Under the pieces are notes generated by a model. The model worked only from the letters and a program-made list of their open reading frames with translations, searched no databases and was not told where the DNA came from. Source: Sulfurovum sp. (GTDB taxonomy: Bacteria; Campylobacterota; Campylobacteria; Campylobacterales; Sulfurovaceae). From it: a DNA stretch of 64,000 nt. The DNA lies in contig JAMOTK010000050.1 of the NCBI GenBank assembly GCA_027062365.1, forward strand, positions 40,636-104,635, written 5' to 3'. Every line of letters begins with the position of its first letter. Position 1 is the first letter of the stretch. This document shows positions 1 through 9,911 of this stretch, one piece after another. Both the position numbers and the translations under genes were made by a program.

Positions 1-381
1 TACAGAGATACGTGCTTGTGTATCTAAGTTAGGTCCACCGAAGCCTCCAAAGCCCCCTTGTCCTCCAGAAGAGCCACCTCCTCCTCCAAACATCTGACGT
101 AGTATATCATCTAAATCTACACCACCACCTTGCCCTTGAGCAAAATCATGAAAATTTTGACCACCAAACATAGCATCACCATGCTGGTCATATTGTGATT
201 TTTTATCGTTATCAGAAAGTACTTCATACGCAGCATTAATTTCTTTAAATTTATCTACAGCAGATTCATCTTTATTTATATCGGGGTGATATTTTCTTGC
301 GAGTTTTCTATATGCTTTTTTGATTTCATCAGCAGAGGCTTGTTCGCTCACACCGAGTGTTTCGTATAAACTTTTTGACAT
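1..381 (-). CDS. cbpA: DnaJ-family co-chaperone CbpA, N-terminal part (cut by window edge)
   Basis: The reverse strand reads from ATG at 381 and runs off the left edge, giving about 127 residues. A complete J domain is visible: a YHPDIN segment with the HPD motif that stimulates DnaK ATPase. A Gly/Phe-rich linker ([14 protein letters not shown]) follows, and then the start of the substrate-binding part. The direct step from G/F region to [10 protein letters not shown], with no Cys-rich zinc domain in view, fits CbpA rather than DnaJ. In Campylobacterota cbpA is usually followed by hspR, which would lie off the left edge. A HAIR-like operator sits just upstream and supports this. Confidence 0.9.
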   Translation of the reverse strand, partial: MSKSLYETLGVSEQASADEIKKAYRKLARKYHPDINKDESAVDKFKEINAAYEVLSDNDKKSQYDQHGDAMFGGQNFHDFAQGQGGGVDLDDILRQMFGGGGGSSGGQGGFGGFGGPNLDTQARISV

Positions 382-421
382 ATTTTATCCTAAATAATAA
401 TTTTATTTTATATATAGATAA

Positions 422-456
422 ATTATATCAAAAAGGTTGAGTCAATGTCAATCAAG
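422..456 (-). promoter_or_regulatory. cbpA promoter with HspR-type HAIR operator
   Basis: On the minus strand a TATAAT -10 box lies at 427-422. Just upstream, 436-456 reads GTTGAGT-N7-AATCAAG. This matches the HspR-associated inverted repeat (CTTGAGT-N7-ACTCAAG) at 12 of 14 positions with the exact 7-nt spacer. It overlaps the expected -35 region, so a bound repressor would block RNA polymerase. HspR autoregulation of cbpA-hspR is known in Helicobacter and Campylobacter; its use here is inferred. Confidence 0.6.
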
Positions 457-476
457 TTTGACACTATTTGGAGATA

Positions 477-872
477 TTACTGTATATATGGTACTGTTTT
501 ATACCCTTCATGTATCATTTTCATGATTCCACCTTTGAGATTGATGACTTTATAGTTCAATTTTTCAGATAAAAATTCTGAAACCATCCCCGTACGAGAC
601 CCGACACGACACACAAGAGCAAACGTTTCATCTTTACCCACAGCCATATCTAATTGTTTTAAAAACATTTCTACATCAAAATTACCTGCTTCATCAAAAA
701 ACATAATCGTATAAGAATCCTTGATAATACCCGTTTCTTTCCACTCTGCTGGTGTACGTATATCAATAATTTTTATCTTTTTATCCACAAAACTAGGTGT
801 CGACCAAACATGCGTCAACTCAGCCATCAACATCGTACCCACAAAAAGTAATCCAAATACTATTTTTTTCAT
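477..872 (-). CDS. Periplasmic rhodanese-like sulfurtransferase
   Basis: A 131-residue single-domain rhodanese. Residues 1-17 form a signal peptide (MKKIVFGLLFVGTMLMA), so the protein is exported. The active-site loop is CRVGSRTG with the catalytic cysteine at position 88, and the usual start of the fold (IIDIRTPAEW) lies near residue 36. Such proteins carry sulfane sulfur as a cysteine persulfide. In sulfur-oxidising Campylobacterota they are often linked to thiosulfate or polysulfide handling, but no sulfur gene lies next to this one. It has its own promoter (TATAAT at 909-904, minus strand) and an AAAAGGA ribosome site. The substrate is unknown. Confidence 0.88.
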   Translation of the reverse strand: MKKIVFGLLFVGTMLMAELTHVWSTPSFVDKKIKIIDIRTPAEWKETGIIKDSYTIMFFDEAGNFDVEMFLKQLDMAVGKDETFALVCRVGSRTGMVSEFLSEKLNYKVINLKGGIMKMIHEGYKTVPYIQ

Positions 873-940
873 ACAAATTTCCTTTTTTCTTATAATATTT
901 AAAATTATAGCTTATTTTGGTAAATGTAGTACTATTTCAC

Positions 941-3037
941 TTAAACCTCTTTCAAGCTCAATCCTACTTTATTTTTGTCTCTTTCTATCTTGATGACTTC
1001 TATGCGTGGTAAATATTGGTTGACACTAAGTATTTCTAGGGGATGAGAGATACGTTTTTGGCTCATTTGAGAGATATGAATCATACCATCATTTTTGAGT
1101 CCTATATCTACAAATGCTCCAAAGTCTGCTATGTTTCGTACGATACCAGAGACGATACTGCCCTCATGTAGCATCGCAATATCGGTCAATTTATCGCTAA
1201 ATGGGATAGCAGGTAGCTCTTCTCTAGGATCAAACCCTGGTTTGGCTAATTCTTTGATGATGTCTTTGAGCGTTAGCTCTCCTATCCCCAATTTGTGGGC
1301 TATTTCTTTGGTATCGCTTACCTCATCATAGTGAGCCAATTTTTGGGCTACATCATAGCTCTCTGGGTGTATGCCTGTGTTGTCAAAAAGGTTTTTTCCT
1401 TCTCGTATGCGTAAAAATCCTGCTGATTGTTCATAGGCTTTATTCCCTAAGCCTTTGACTTTGAGTAGTGCACTTTTACTTTGAAACTTTCCCTCTTTTT
1501 CTCTATGTGTCACAATATTTTGTGCCACTTTCATCCCAATACCTGCAACAAAAGAGAGTAAAGAGGCTGATGCTGAATTGACATCTACACCCACGGCATT
1601 GACCAAACTTTCTACCCCCTCATGAAGCTTACGTTCCAAAAGCTTTTGGTCAACATCATGCTGATACTGTCCTATGCCTAGAGATTTTGGGTCTATCTTG
1701 ACCAAGGTAGCCATGGGGTCACGTACCCTACCCACGATAGAGATAGCCCCTCGAATGGTCACATCCAAATCAGGATACTCTTGTGCTGCGATAGCCGAAG
1801 CCGAATAGACCGAAGCCCCTGCTTCTGATACGACTGTATAGGGTAAATCAAACCCCTCTTCATTGAGCTTAGCAAAAAAGGCTTGTGTTTCATTGGACGC
1901 AGTACCATTGCCTATGGCTACCCCTTTGATATTATATTTTTTGACCATTTTAGCGACTACATCACGAGATTTCTCATACTCATCACGTGGAGGTACAGGG
2001 TAGATAACAGCATGTGCTAGATAAGTACCATTTTCATCTATGACGGCTAGTTTACACCCTGTTCTGTACGCAGGGTCTGCACCTAAAAGTACTTTTCCTA
2101 CCACAGGAGGAGTCATAAACAGTTGTGTTAAATTTTGACCAAAGACAGAGATAGCAGACGTATCAGCACGTACTTTGAGCAAAGCAAATACTTCTCTCTC
2201 TATAGAAGGATAAAGCAAACGTTTAAACCCATCTTTATACGCATCAAACAATAAATTTTGACTGCTTCCCATCCATGCTTTTAGTTTGTATTTTTTGAGT
2301 GTATCAAGGTAGCGTTGCACATCAATAGTCATCTTTACAGAAAGTTCTTTGGCTTTCTCTCCACGCTTGATAGCCAAATAACGATGAGAAGGGACAAATG
2401 CTACTTTTTCACAATGGCTTTTATAATTTTTGTATGCACCATTCTCAGCAAAGGTTTTAGTACTTTTTACCTCTAGCATACCATGACGTTGTATCATCTC
2501 TCTAAGGACTTCACGCTCTTTAGGCATATCAGCATAACGCTCAGCTAAGATATATTGTGCGCCACCCAAAGCCCCTGCCACATCTTTTACCTCTCCTTTG
2601 ACAAATCTTTTTGCTTCAGCCATAAAAGCTTCTTTAGAAAGTTTAGCAGATGCTAAAATATTTGCCAAAGGTTCTAATCCTTGTGCTATAGCAATGGAAG
2701 CTTTCGTATTTTTCTTTTCTTTATAAGGTCTATATATATCTTCTAAGCGTGTCATCGTACTGGCATTGGCTATAGCACTTTGTAGCCCAGAGTCTAAGAG
2801 TTCTCTCTCTTTTAAGATATGAAGTATCTCTTCTTTACGTTCTAAAAGTCGCTTGGAAGAGAGATATATGTCATAAAAGGTACGAAGTTGTTCATCATCA
2901 GCCCCTCCTGTTAACTCTTTACGATACCGTGCAATAAAAGGGATAGTATCTCCTTTATCCAAGAGTATGAGTATCTGTTTGATTTGATTTTCATCTAGTG
3001 TGGTCTTTTGAGCCAAAAGTGTTATAAGTTTTTGCAT
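941..3037 (-). CDS. tex: Tex-family RNA-binding transcription accessory protein
   Basis: A 698-residue protein of the family's usual length. The order is typical of Tex: an N-terminal helical region, a YqgF/RNase H-like domain in the middle (ADPAYRTGCKLAVIDENG near 330), helix-hairpin-helix motifs near residues 500-560 (VAGIGMKVAQNIVTHRE), and a C-terminal S1 domain (GIVRNIADFGAFVDIG, about 630-695). Tex binds nucleic acids and is connected to transcription and RNA turnover. Its exact role here cannot be read from the sequence. It lies downstream of the aldolase-like gene on the same strand, 14 bp away, and may be cotranscribed with it. Confidence 0.93.
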   Translation of the reverse strand: MQKLITLLAQKTTLDENQIKQILILLDKGDTIPFIARYRKELTGGADDEQLRTFYDIYLSSKRLLERKEEILHILKERELLDSGLQSAIANASTMTRLEDIYRPYKEKKNTKASIAIAQGLEPLANILASAKLSKEAFMAEAKRFVKGEVKDVAGALGGAQYILAERYADMPKEREVLREMIQRHGMLEVKSTKTFAENGAYKNYKSHCEKVAFVPSHRYLAIKRGEKAKELSVKMTIDVQRYLDTLKKYKLKAWMGSSQNLLFDAYKDGFKRLLYPSIEREVFALLKVRADTSAISVFGQNLTQLFMTPPVVGKVLLGADPAYRTGCKLAVIDENGTYLAHAVIYPVPPRDEYEKSRDVVAKMVKKYNIKGVAIGNGTASNETQAFFAKLNEEGFDLPYTVVSEAGASVYSASAIAAQEYPDLDVTIRGAISIVGRVRDPMATLVKIDPKSLGIGQYQHDVDQKLLERKLHEGVESLVNAVGVDVNSASASLLSFVAGIGMKVAQNIVTHREKEGKFQSKSALLKVKGLGNKAYEQSAGFLRIREGKNLFDNTGIHPESYDVAQKLAHYDEVSDTKEIAHKLGIGELTLKDIIKELAKPGFDPREELPAIPFSDKLTDIAMLHEGSIVSGIVRNIADFGAFVDIGLKNDGMIHISQMSQKRISHPLEILSVNQYLPRIEVIKIERDKNKVGLSLKEV

Positions 3038-3051
3038 AAGTATCCTAAGTG

Positions 3052-3624
3052 TTAAATATTGGCAGAAAGTGCCAAAAGTCTACAAGAGTTTTCTAAGATA
3101 GAAATCTTTTTTGCCATTTCGCCAATATCTCTATCATAAGAGATGACCCCAAAGCCTTTGATGAGTAACAAATGCGTATCATGCTTTTGAAAAAATTGAG
3201 GTATCTCATAAGGGGCACGTTCTAGCCAATCATCTATACTTTTGGGGTCATAGACCAGTATATCCCCTAAAATCTTTTTGCCAAAAAAGTCTTGTGGAGA
3301 GACTTTACCATGTTTTAGTGAATACGCTGTAGCATACGGTGGCATCGTATAAGAGACGTATTTGGCATTGGGTATGGTCTCATAAATATGCTCGTGGATA
3401 TGCACATCAGCATTTGCCATACTCCAACGGTAGTCACGTTTTTGACAGTCTAAGCGTACCAATGATTCTTCGGTCACTTCATTTAAAATCGTATCTTTAC
3501 TGTTGATGATAAAGCTATTGGTAGAGATACGTGCAGAGATAGAACCATGATACACGCCAAAAAAGTTTTTGTTAAAAAGTGAAAGAGAGACATGCTTAAT
3601 GTCATCAATAAGATGTTTATCCAT
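3052..3624 (-). CDS. Class II aldolase/adducin-like protein, apparently zinc-less
   Basis: The start is set at ATG 3624 (MDKHLIDDIK), not at the ORF-track start. The extra 22 codons run through the promoter region, and an AAAGG ribosome site lies about 10 nt before this ATG. The 190 residues align with the class II aldolase/adducin fold: NFFGVYHGSISARI near the start and SYTMPPYATAYSL in the middle. In active enzymes the middle motif carries the zinc histidines (HTHPPYATA); here it reads YTM. The third ligand, the His of an NHG motif, is replaced in LLLIKGFGVIS. It is therefore probably not a metal-dependent aldolase. A -10 box (TATAAT, 3663-3658) faces it, divergent from rsmH. Confidence 0.75.
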   Translation of the reverse strand: MDKHLIDDIKHVSLSLFNKNFFGVYHGSISARISTNSFIINSKDTILNEVTEESLVRLDCQKRDYRWSMANADVHIHEHIYETIPNAKYVSYTMPPYATAYSLKHGKVSPQDFFGKKILGDILVYDPKSIDDWLERAPYEIPQFFQKHDTHLLLIKGFGVISYDRDIGEMAKKISILENSCRLLALSANI

Positions 3625-3688
3625 GAATGAAAAACCTTTAATTAGGATTATTTCGCTATTATAACATGAATTAAAATAAAGGATAGCC

Positions 3689-4612
3689 ATGCAAATACCT
3701 CATGTACCCGTACTTTTAGAAGAAGTCTTAAAAAGTTTTAAGGATGTGGACACAGGTTATTTTGTAGATTGTACCTTAGGCTACGCTGGGCATAGCTCAG
3801 AAATGTTAAAACAATATACCCATCTCAAACATATAGGCATAGACAGAGATGATGAGGCATTAATATTTTCTAAGCAACGATTAGAACCTTTTACAAAGAG
3901 AAGTACTTTATATAAAGGCACGTTTGCCACGGTATTTCCTCTTTTACAAGAGCGTCCCATTATGGCAGTATTAGCAGATTTTGGTGTCTCTTCTTTACAG
4001 CTTGACAAAAAGCAAAGAGGTTTTTCTTTTCATTCAGATACCCTAGATATGCGTATGGATGCCACGGCTAGTCTCAGTGCCTATCAAGTGGTCAACGAAT
4101 ACCCACAAGACAAACTAGAATATATTTTTGATGCCTATGGTGAAGTACGTTTATATAAAGCTCTTGCTCGTGCTGTCATAGAAAGTAGAGCCATAGCCCC
4201 CATACAAAGTGCCAAAGAGCTAAGTGAGATAGCCAAATCTGTCATCCCAGCAGGGGGTAAGATACACCCTGCTACGCTGATGTTTCAAGGTATTCGTATC
4301 GAAGTGAACAATGAACTAGGTGAGATAGAGGGCTTACTCGATGCCCTAGAAAAACAGCATCACAAAAATGAGGTAGTCTCACTTATCTCTTTTCACTCTT
4401 TAGAAGATAGATTGGTCAAAAATCGTTTTAAAAAGTGGTCGAGTGCTTGTATCTGTGATGCCTTAGTTATGCGTTGTACCTGTGGCAAAAACCATGCCAT
4501 AGGCAAAGCATTCTCTTCCAAACCCACCACAGCTACCAAAGAAGAATTACACCTCAATCCACGTAGCCGTTCGGCAAAACTAAGAAGCTTTAGGTTCAAT
4601 AAAGATGCCTAA
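3689..4612 (+). CDS. rsmH: 16S rRNA (cytosine1402-N4)-methyltransferase RsmH
   Basis: A 307-residue SAM-dependent methyltransferase that modifies C1402 in the ribosomal decoding centre. Family signatures are HVPVLLEEVL at the start, FVDCTLGYAGHS (SAM-binding loop), GVSSLQLDKKQRGFSF, MRMDATASLSA and the late SFHSLEDRLVKNRF block. Length is normal. The gene opens a short plus-strand run and overlaps the next gene by 8 bp. The rsmH-ftsL-like order is that of the division and cell-wall cluster of most bacteria, though the rest of that cluster is absent here. Confidence 0.96.
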   Translation: MQIPHVPVLLEEVLKSFKDVDTGYFVDCTLGYAGHSSEMLKQYTHLKHIGIDRDDEALIFSKQRLEPFTKRSTLYKGTFATVFPLLQERPIMAVLADFGVSSLQLDKKQRGFSFHSDTLDMRMDATASLSAYQVVNEYPQDKLEYIFDAYGEVRLYKALARAVIESRAIAPIQSAKELSEIAKSVIPAGGKIHPATLMFQGIRIEVNNELGEIEGLLDALEKQHHKNEVVSLISFHSLEDRLVKNRFKKWSSACICDALVMRCTCGKNHAIGKAFSSKPTTATKEELHLNPRSRSAKLRSFRFNKDA

Positions 4613-4874
4613 TACTAAAAAGAATCCACCCAATGGTATCACTTTGGGTATGTTTTCTGTGGTGATGATGTCTATGGCTATTGTCTTGATTTTAGCTTCA
4701 GTGAAGATTTATCTAGCCAATCAAATCTATTATCAATCTAAAGTAGTCAATAAGGTACAACAAGAAGTCTCTACCTTAAAAATAGAAAAAATTATGCTCG
4801 AAGAAAATGTAGAAGCCCTTACTTTTAAACACAGAGTTACAGATACTATCTTTACCATACAAGCCAATGATTAA
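4605..4874 (+). CDS. FtsL-like single-pass membrane protein
   Basis: An 89-residue protein with a short cytoplasmic N-terminus, one membrane helix (about 15-37, MFSVVMMSMAIVLILASVKI) and a periplasmic segment rich in heptad-like leucines and charged residues (about 45-75), as expected for a coiled coil. It overlaps rsmH by 8 bp, the position held by ftsL in many genomes. FtsL sequences are too variable to confirm by motif, so the assignment rests on topology, size and position. Confidence 0.6.
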   Translation: MPNTKKNPPNGITLGMFSVVMMSMAIVLILASVKIYLANQIYYQSKVVNKVQQEVSTLKIEKIMLEENVEALTFKHRVTDTIFTIQAND

Positions 4875-4885
4875 ATGATTAAGAG

Positions 4886-7800
4886 ATGAGAAACTTTATA
4901 CGTTTTGCTGTAACAAAGCCCATTATCAACCATATATTTATGCTATTTATGCTCGTGCTTTCTTTTTTGGCATATCAAAATATTGCCAAAGAGATTTTCC
5001 CTCCTTCGGCTCTTGATGTTATCTCTATACAAGGGGGCTATGTAGGTGCAAGTGCTGATGTCTTAGACAAGATGATAGTCAATGCCATAGAAGATGAGGT
5101 CAAAAGTCTTTCAGAGATAGACACCATTTATACCAGTATCCAAAATGGTAGCTTTAGCATACAAGCAGACATCAAATCTGGAGAAGATTCTCAAACCGTC
5201 TTAGCCGATGTCAAAGATATTATCGCCAAAACCAAGCGTGATATACCCTCTGATATGGATGAGCCTTTGGCACGTGTGATGATACAAGATTATCCTCTCT
5301 TACTTGTGGCAATCTCTGGAGATATAGAAAAAAAAGCACTCATAGAAGCAGGAAATACCCTCAAAAGTAAACTAGGTCTCATTGATGCCTTAAGCAGTAT
5401 AGAGTTGCGTGGGGATACCGATGAAGAGGTACTCATACAGATAGACCAAAAGAAATTAGATGCCTATGATATAGATAAAATATCACTCTATAGGGCTATC
5501 TCCAATATCTCTAGTATCTTCCCAGCAGGTACACTCGATGGTCAAGGGGAACACCTCTATATCTCAACTATCAATGGTGAAAAAGATGCCACTATGTTAG
5601 GCAATACACTCTTAACCGTAGGCACTAAACATTTTTATCTCAAAGATATAGCCAAAGTATCGTATGCCTTAGCTGCCCCTATACAAATCTCTCATTATAA
5701 TGGCAAACAAAACCTTTCACTCAATATCAACAAAAGCAAAGAAGGCAATGCCATTGCTTTGAGTAAAGAGATAAAAGAGATACTCATAGAGTTTAATAAA
5801 AAATATAAAGATATACATTTTAAAGCCTATACCGATACCTCTGTATGGATTAAAAACCGTCTTAATTTGGTCTCTTCCAATATTTTATTTGGATTAATCC
5901 TTGTCTTTTTGGCTCTGTTGCTTTCTTTGAATGTCCGTATCGCGATGGTCGTAGCCATAGGGATACCTGCTAGTTTTATGATTACCCTTATCTTTGCTGA
6001 CCTCATTGGCTATAGTCTCAATATGCTCACACTTTTAGGGGCATTGATAGCCTTAGGGATGCTCGTAGATGAAGCCATAGTAGTCGCAGAAAATATTTAC
6101 CGACACATGGAAATGGGCAAGACCCCCACAAATGCCGCCATAGATGGAGCAACAGAGATGCTCCCTGCTGTCATCACGGCTACACTTACTACTGTTTTTG
6201 CTTTTTTACCTCTACTTATGATGTCTGGAAAGATGGGGGTTTTTATGCAAGTATTGCCTATCATGATTTCGGTTTTACTCCTCTCTTCTTTGTTTGAAGC
6301 GTTTTATTTTTTGCCTCTTCATGCCAAAGAGTTCTTTTCTATGGGGACATTCACAGCCCACAAGCACGATGATAGATTTTGGACAAAGTTTATCGCATGG
6401 TACGAAAATTTTATTATGATACTTTTAAACTACAAAAAGACTTCTCTTTTGCTACTAGTTTCGGCTATTATAGGGGGAACTATCGCCGTGGGGTCGGTCA
6501 CAAAGTTCCAACTTTTTCCCGAATTTGATGCCCAACAAATCTATCTCAACGGAAAAATAGACATCAACAATAACCTAGAAGAGACAGAAGTATATGTCAC
6601 ACAGATAGAAGAAGCCCTCTTAGAGTTACTCAAAAGCAAAGATATGGACTCGGTGACTTCCATTATAGGCTTCAAACTCAACAAAGACCAAAGCTTTGAA
6701 GTAGGCGAAAACCTCTTTCAAATCTTTATCAATTTGCACGAAAAAGCCCCAGAAAATTTCTTTGATAAAAATATCAATCCTATCTTTTCTTTGGAGTATG
6801 ATGACTCTGATATGATACGCTATACCCTATCACAAGACTTAGCCAAAGAGATACAAGAAAAGATTGTCAATACCTTAAAAGATAAAGAAATCAATGGTAA
6901 AAAAATCTATGAAGAGTTCAACGTCTATGTACAACAAGCAGGGATAGTATCCAATGATATAGAGATAGGCTTCGAGCATAAAGATAAAAATATAATGCTC
7001 CAAGCGATGCAAAAAGTTTCAGAAAAACTCTCTGCTATCAAAGGTGTAGAAGAGGTTGCTAACAATGCCAACATAGGAGAACGTGAACTCAAACTCCGTG
7101 TCAATGAATATGGACAATCTTTAGGCTTTAGTGAAGCTGTTGTAACCTCCACCCTAAGAGGTGCATTTCTCAAAGCAGAATATGGGAAAATGTTCAATGA
7201 CACAGGCTTAATCCGTGTCAAGATAGAAGACCTCTACAAACAAGATATAACGGCTCTAAACAACTTCCAACTCAGCACCCCCGATGGAAGTAGACGTGTA
7301 CGGCTAGCAGATATATGTGACTTTAGCTATCAAAAAAGTTTTGTTAAGATATTTAAAGAAGATGGCGAAAAAGTACGCTCACTCTTTGCACGTGTAGAAA
7401 AAAAGATTATTACCCCCGTAGAAGTTATGAAAGAACTCAAATCTCTATTAGATACCTTAGAACAAGAGGGCATCAAAATCATCATCAAAGGCGAAGAAAA
7501 AGAAAACAACAAACTCAAAAAAGAGATGAGTGAAGCCCTACTTATCGCTGTTTTTCTTATCTTTATTACCTTAGTATGGATGTTCAATTCTCTCATCCTC
7601 CCACTCATCATCCTCTCGACCATCCCTCTTTCACTCTTTGGAGCATTACTAGGGACATACCTCATGGGTATCAATATGACCATGCCTGGTATGATGGGTG
7701 TGATAGGATTGGCAGGGGTTGTTGTCAATGATGGTCTCATCATGTTAGACTTCATCAAAAAAGGAAAAGACCACAGCACTGTAGCTAAACAAGCAGGTAT

Positions 7801-7999
7801 GCGATTACGCCCTATACTACTCACCTCCATCACTACAGTATTAGGACTCTCTTCTCTTATGTTCTTTGCCTCAGGACAAGCCCTCATCCTCCAACCCATG
7901 GCAATTAGCTTAGGTTTTGGCGTAGCATGGGCAACTATCCTCAATCTATATTATGTACCACTTATGTATGCTGTGATTTATAAGGTCAAGATATTTTAG
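4886..7999 (+). CDS. RND-superfamily efflux permease (AcrB-like), orphan
   Basis: A 1037-residue inner-membrane proton-driven exporter. It shows the RND plan: TM1 at about 12-30, a large periplasmic loop, the TM4 segment GMLVDEAIVVAENI with the proton-relay Asp, a second loop and a closing block of TM helices (GVIGLAGVVVNDGLIMLDFI). It lacks the heavy-metal signature of the CusA-like gene later in the window, so it may export organic compounds or lipids. No adaptor or TolC gene adjoins it; it follows the ftsL-like gene by 11 bp. Substrate unknown. Confidence 0.9.
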   Translation: MRNFIRFAVTKPIINHIFMLFMLVLSFLAYQNIAKEIFPPSALDVISIQGGYVGASADVLDKMIVNAIEDEVKSLSEIDTIYTSIQNGSFSIQADIKSGEDSQTVLADVKDIIAKTKRDIPSDMDEPLARVMIQDYPLLLVAISGDIEKKALIEAGNTLKSKLGLIDALSSIELRGDTDEEVLIQIDQKKLDAYDIDKISLYRAISNISSIFPAGTLDGQGEHLYISTINGEKDATMLGNTLLTVGTKHFYLKDIAKVSYALAAPIQISHYNGKQNLSLNINKSKEGNAIALSKEIKEILIEFNKKYKDIHFKAYTDTSVWIKNRLNLVSSNILFGLILVFLALLLSLNVRIAMVVAIGIPASFMITLIFADLIGYSLNMLTLLGALIALGMLVDEAIVVAENIYRHMEMGKTPTNAAIDGATEMLPAVITATLTTVFAFLPLLMMSGKMGVFMQVLPIMISVLLLSSLFEAFYFLPLHAKEFFSMGTFTAHKHDDRFWTKFIAWYENFIMILLNYKKTSLLLLVSAIIGGTIAVGSVTKFQLFPEFDAQQIYLNGKIDINNNLEETEVYVTQIEEALLELLKSKDMDSVTSIIGFKLNKDQSFEVGENLFQIFINLHEKAPENFFDKNINPIFSLEYDDSDMIRYTLSQDLAKEIQEKIVNTLKDKEINGKKIYEEFNVYVQQAGIVSNDIEIGFEHKDKNIMLQAMQKVSEKLSAIKGVEEVANNANIGERELKLRVNEYGQSLGFSEAVVTSTLRGAFLKAEYGKMFNDTGLIRVKIEDLYKQDITALNNFQLSTPDGSRRVRLADICDFSYQKSFVKIFKEDGEKVRSLFARVEKKIITPVEVMKELKSLLDTLEQEGIKIIIKGEEKENNKLKKEMSEALLIAVFLIFITLVWMFNSLILPLIILSTIPLSLFGALLGTYLMGINMTMPGMMGVIGLAGVVVNDGLIMLDFIKKGKDHSTVAKQAGMRLRPILLTSITTVLGLSSLMFFASGQALILQPMAISLGFGVAWATILNLYYVPLMYAVIYKVKIF

Positions 8000-8000
8000 C

Positions 8001-8006
8001 TATAAT
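8001..8006 (+). promoter_or_regulatory. -10 box upstream of speA
   Basis: TTTTAGCTATAAT precedes speA, with TATAAT ending 26 bp before the start codon and a GGTAAGG ribosome site between. No clear -35 hexamer is seen, as is common in this phylum. It overlaps the end of the RND gene's 3' side, so speA probably has its own promoter. Confidence 0.5.
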
Positions 8007-8031
8007 CATTAAAATTATTTGGTAAGGTAGC

Positions 8032-9894
8032 ATGATGAAGCACTTTGGGTTAGATATTTGGGGTGAGGATAATTTTATTATCAAAGAGGGGTTGATTCAT
8101 GTCAATTATGCTTCTGAGCCTTCGTTGTTGAGTATTACCAAGGCATTGAGAGAACAGGGGTATAAAGGTCCTTTACTTTTGCGTTTTCCTCATCTTATCA
8201 AAAAGCAAATTAAAACCCTTTTTGATACATTTGAGACTGCTAGAAAAACCTTTGGGTATACAGGTTCATTTCATGCTGTATTTCCTCTCAAAGTCAATCA
8301 ATTTCCTAATTTTGTATCGTCTCTTATTGCTGTATCTAAAGAGTATCACTATGGACTAGAAGCTGGGTCAAAAGCAGAGCTTATTATCGCCATGACCCAG
8401 ACCCCTATAGGCGCACCTATTACGGTCAATGGGTTTAAAGATAAAGAGATGATTTCTCTTTGTTTTATTGCTTCCAATATGGGGCATGACATTACGATAA
8501 CCATAGAAGGACTAGAAGAGTTAAAAACAATTATACAGATACACAAAGAGTTCAATGCTTCTATGCATAATACGCTCTCACCTAAGATAGGTATGCGTAT
8601 TCGTTTGCATAGTTCGGGTATTGGTATCTGGGCAAAAAGTGGTGGATATTCTTCTAAGTTTGGATTGACCTCAACAGAGTTACTCGAAGCGTATGAGATG
8701 CTTAAGAAAGAAGATTTATTAGAGTATTTGTGGATGGTTCATTTTCATATAGGTTCACAGATGGGAGATATAGCCCCTCTGAAAAAAGCCTTACGTGAAG
8801 CAGGAAACATTTATGCCGAACTCAAAAAACGAGGGGCTACTTCCTTGGGTGCTATCAATATCGGTGGGGGGTTAGCTGTAGAGTATAGCCAACATGAGGG
8901 GAAACAAGAACGTAACTACTCCTTGCAAGAATTTGCCAATGATGTGGTCTACCTCATGCAAGATATTGCACGAAGTAAAGGAGTAGAAGAACCTGATATA
9001 TTTACCGAATCAGGGCGTTACATCGCAGCTTCTCATAGTGTGCTAATTGCTCCTGTGTTGGAGCTTTTTTCACAAGAGTATCATGAAAAAGGCTTACGTC
9101 TAAAAGAGAAAAATCCACCTCTTATAGAAGAGTTACATGATTTGTATCGCTCTTTGACACCCAAACATGCACGTGAGTATCTCCATGATACGCTTGACCA
9201 CATGGAGAGTTTACTGACACTTTTTGATTTGGGATACATTGATTTAGAAGACCGTTCCAATACAGAGATATTGGTCAATCTCATTATCAAAAAATCAATA
9301 GTCTTACTTCAAACCCAAGGGAATAACGAACTCAAAAAACTTCAAGACCGTATCCAAGAAAAATACCTTGTCAATTTTTCTACCTTTCAATCTTTACCTG
9401 ATTTTTGGGGGTTGGCACAGCAGTTTCCTATCGTGCCTTTGGATAAGCTTGATATTGAGCCTAGTAATCCTGCTAGTATTTGGGATATTACCTGTGATAG
9501 TGATGGAGAGATAGGGTTTAAGCCTGAGTTACCTCTGTATCTACATGATATTGATGTGAGTAAAGAAGAGTATTTTTTGGGCTTTTTTCTTACAGGGGCG
9601 TACCAAGAAATATTGGGGATGAAACACAACCTTTTTACCCATCCTAGTGAAGCCGTTATTACCTTTGATGACAAAGGTGAGTATAAGATAGAGCATCTCA
9701 TAGAAGCACAAAATCTTATGGATGTACTAGAAGATTTGGACTATGATGTAGAAATGATAGACACAACACTCAAAGAGCGTATTCAAGCATCACTCTCTAT
9801 TAATGATAAAGAAAAAGAAGTGCTTTTAAGTAAACTTTATCTTTATTTAAGTGAAAATAGCTATCTTAAAACGATTCAAGCCAATAATGAATAA
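8032..9894 (+). CDS. speA: Biosynthetic arginine decarboxylase
   Basis: A 620-residue PLP-dependent fold-III decarboxylase that converts arginine to agmatine, the first step of one putrescine/spermidine route. The PLP lysine lies in AVFPLKVNQ (residue 87). Other family blocks are [30 protein letters not shown] and the late catalytic Cys region [10 protein letters not shown]. Length matches SpeA. Two consecutive ATG codons open the frame, so the start could be 3 bp later. cysE and aspC follow on the same strand. Confidence 0.95.
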   Translation: MMKHFGLDIWGEDNFIIKEGLIHVNYASEPSLLSITKALREQGYKGPLLLRFPHLIKKQIKTLFDTFETARKTFGYTGSFHAVFPLKVNQFPNFVSSLIAVSKEYHYGLEAGSKAELIIAMTQTPIGAPITVNGFKDKEMISLCFIASNMGHDITITIEGLEELKTIIQIHKEFNASMHNTLSPKIGMRIRLHSSGIGIWAKSGGYSSKFGLTSTELLEAYEMLKKEDLLEYLWMVHFHIGSQMGDIAPLKKALREAGNIYAELKKRGATSLGAINIGGGLAVEYSQHEGKQERNYSLQEFANDVVYLMQDIARSKGVEEPDIFTESGRYIAASHSVLIAPVLELFSQEYHEKGLRLKEKNPPLIEELHDLYRSLTPKHAREYLHDTLDHMESLLTLFDLGYIDLEDRSNTEILVNLIIKKSIVLLQTQGNNELKKLQDRIQEKYLVNFSTFQSLPDFWGLAQQFPIVPLDKLDIEPSNPASIWDITCDSDGEIGFKPELPLYLHDIDVSKEEYFLGFFLTGAYQEILGMKHNLFTHPSEAVITFDDKGEYKIEHLIEAQNLMDVLEDLDYDVEMIDTTLKERIQASLSINDKEKEVLLSKLYLYLSENSYLKTIQANNE

Positions 9895-9911
9895 TAAAGG
9901 ACATAGCAACT

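Noticed and set aside
7330-7944. 204-aa minus-strand ORF
   Set aside because: Lies wholly inside the RND permease gene on the other strand; no family motif or ribosome site.
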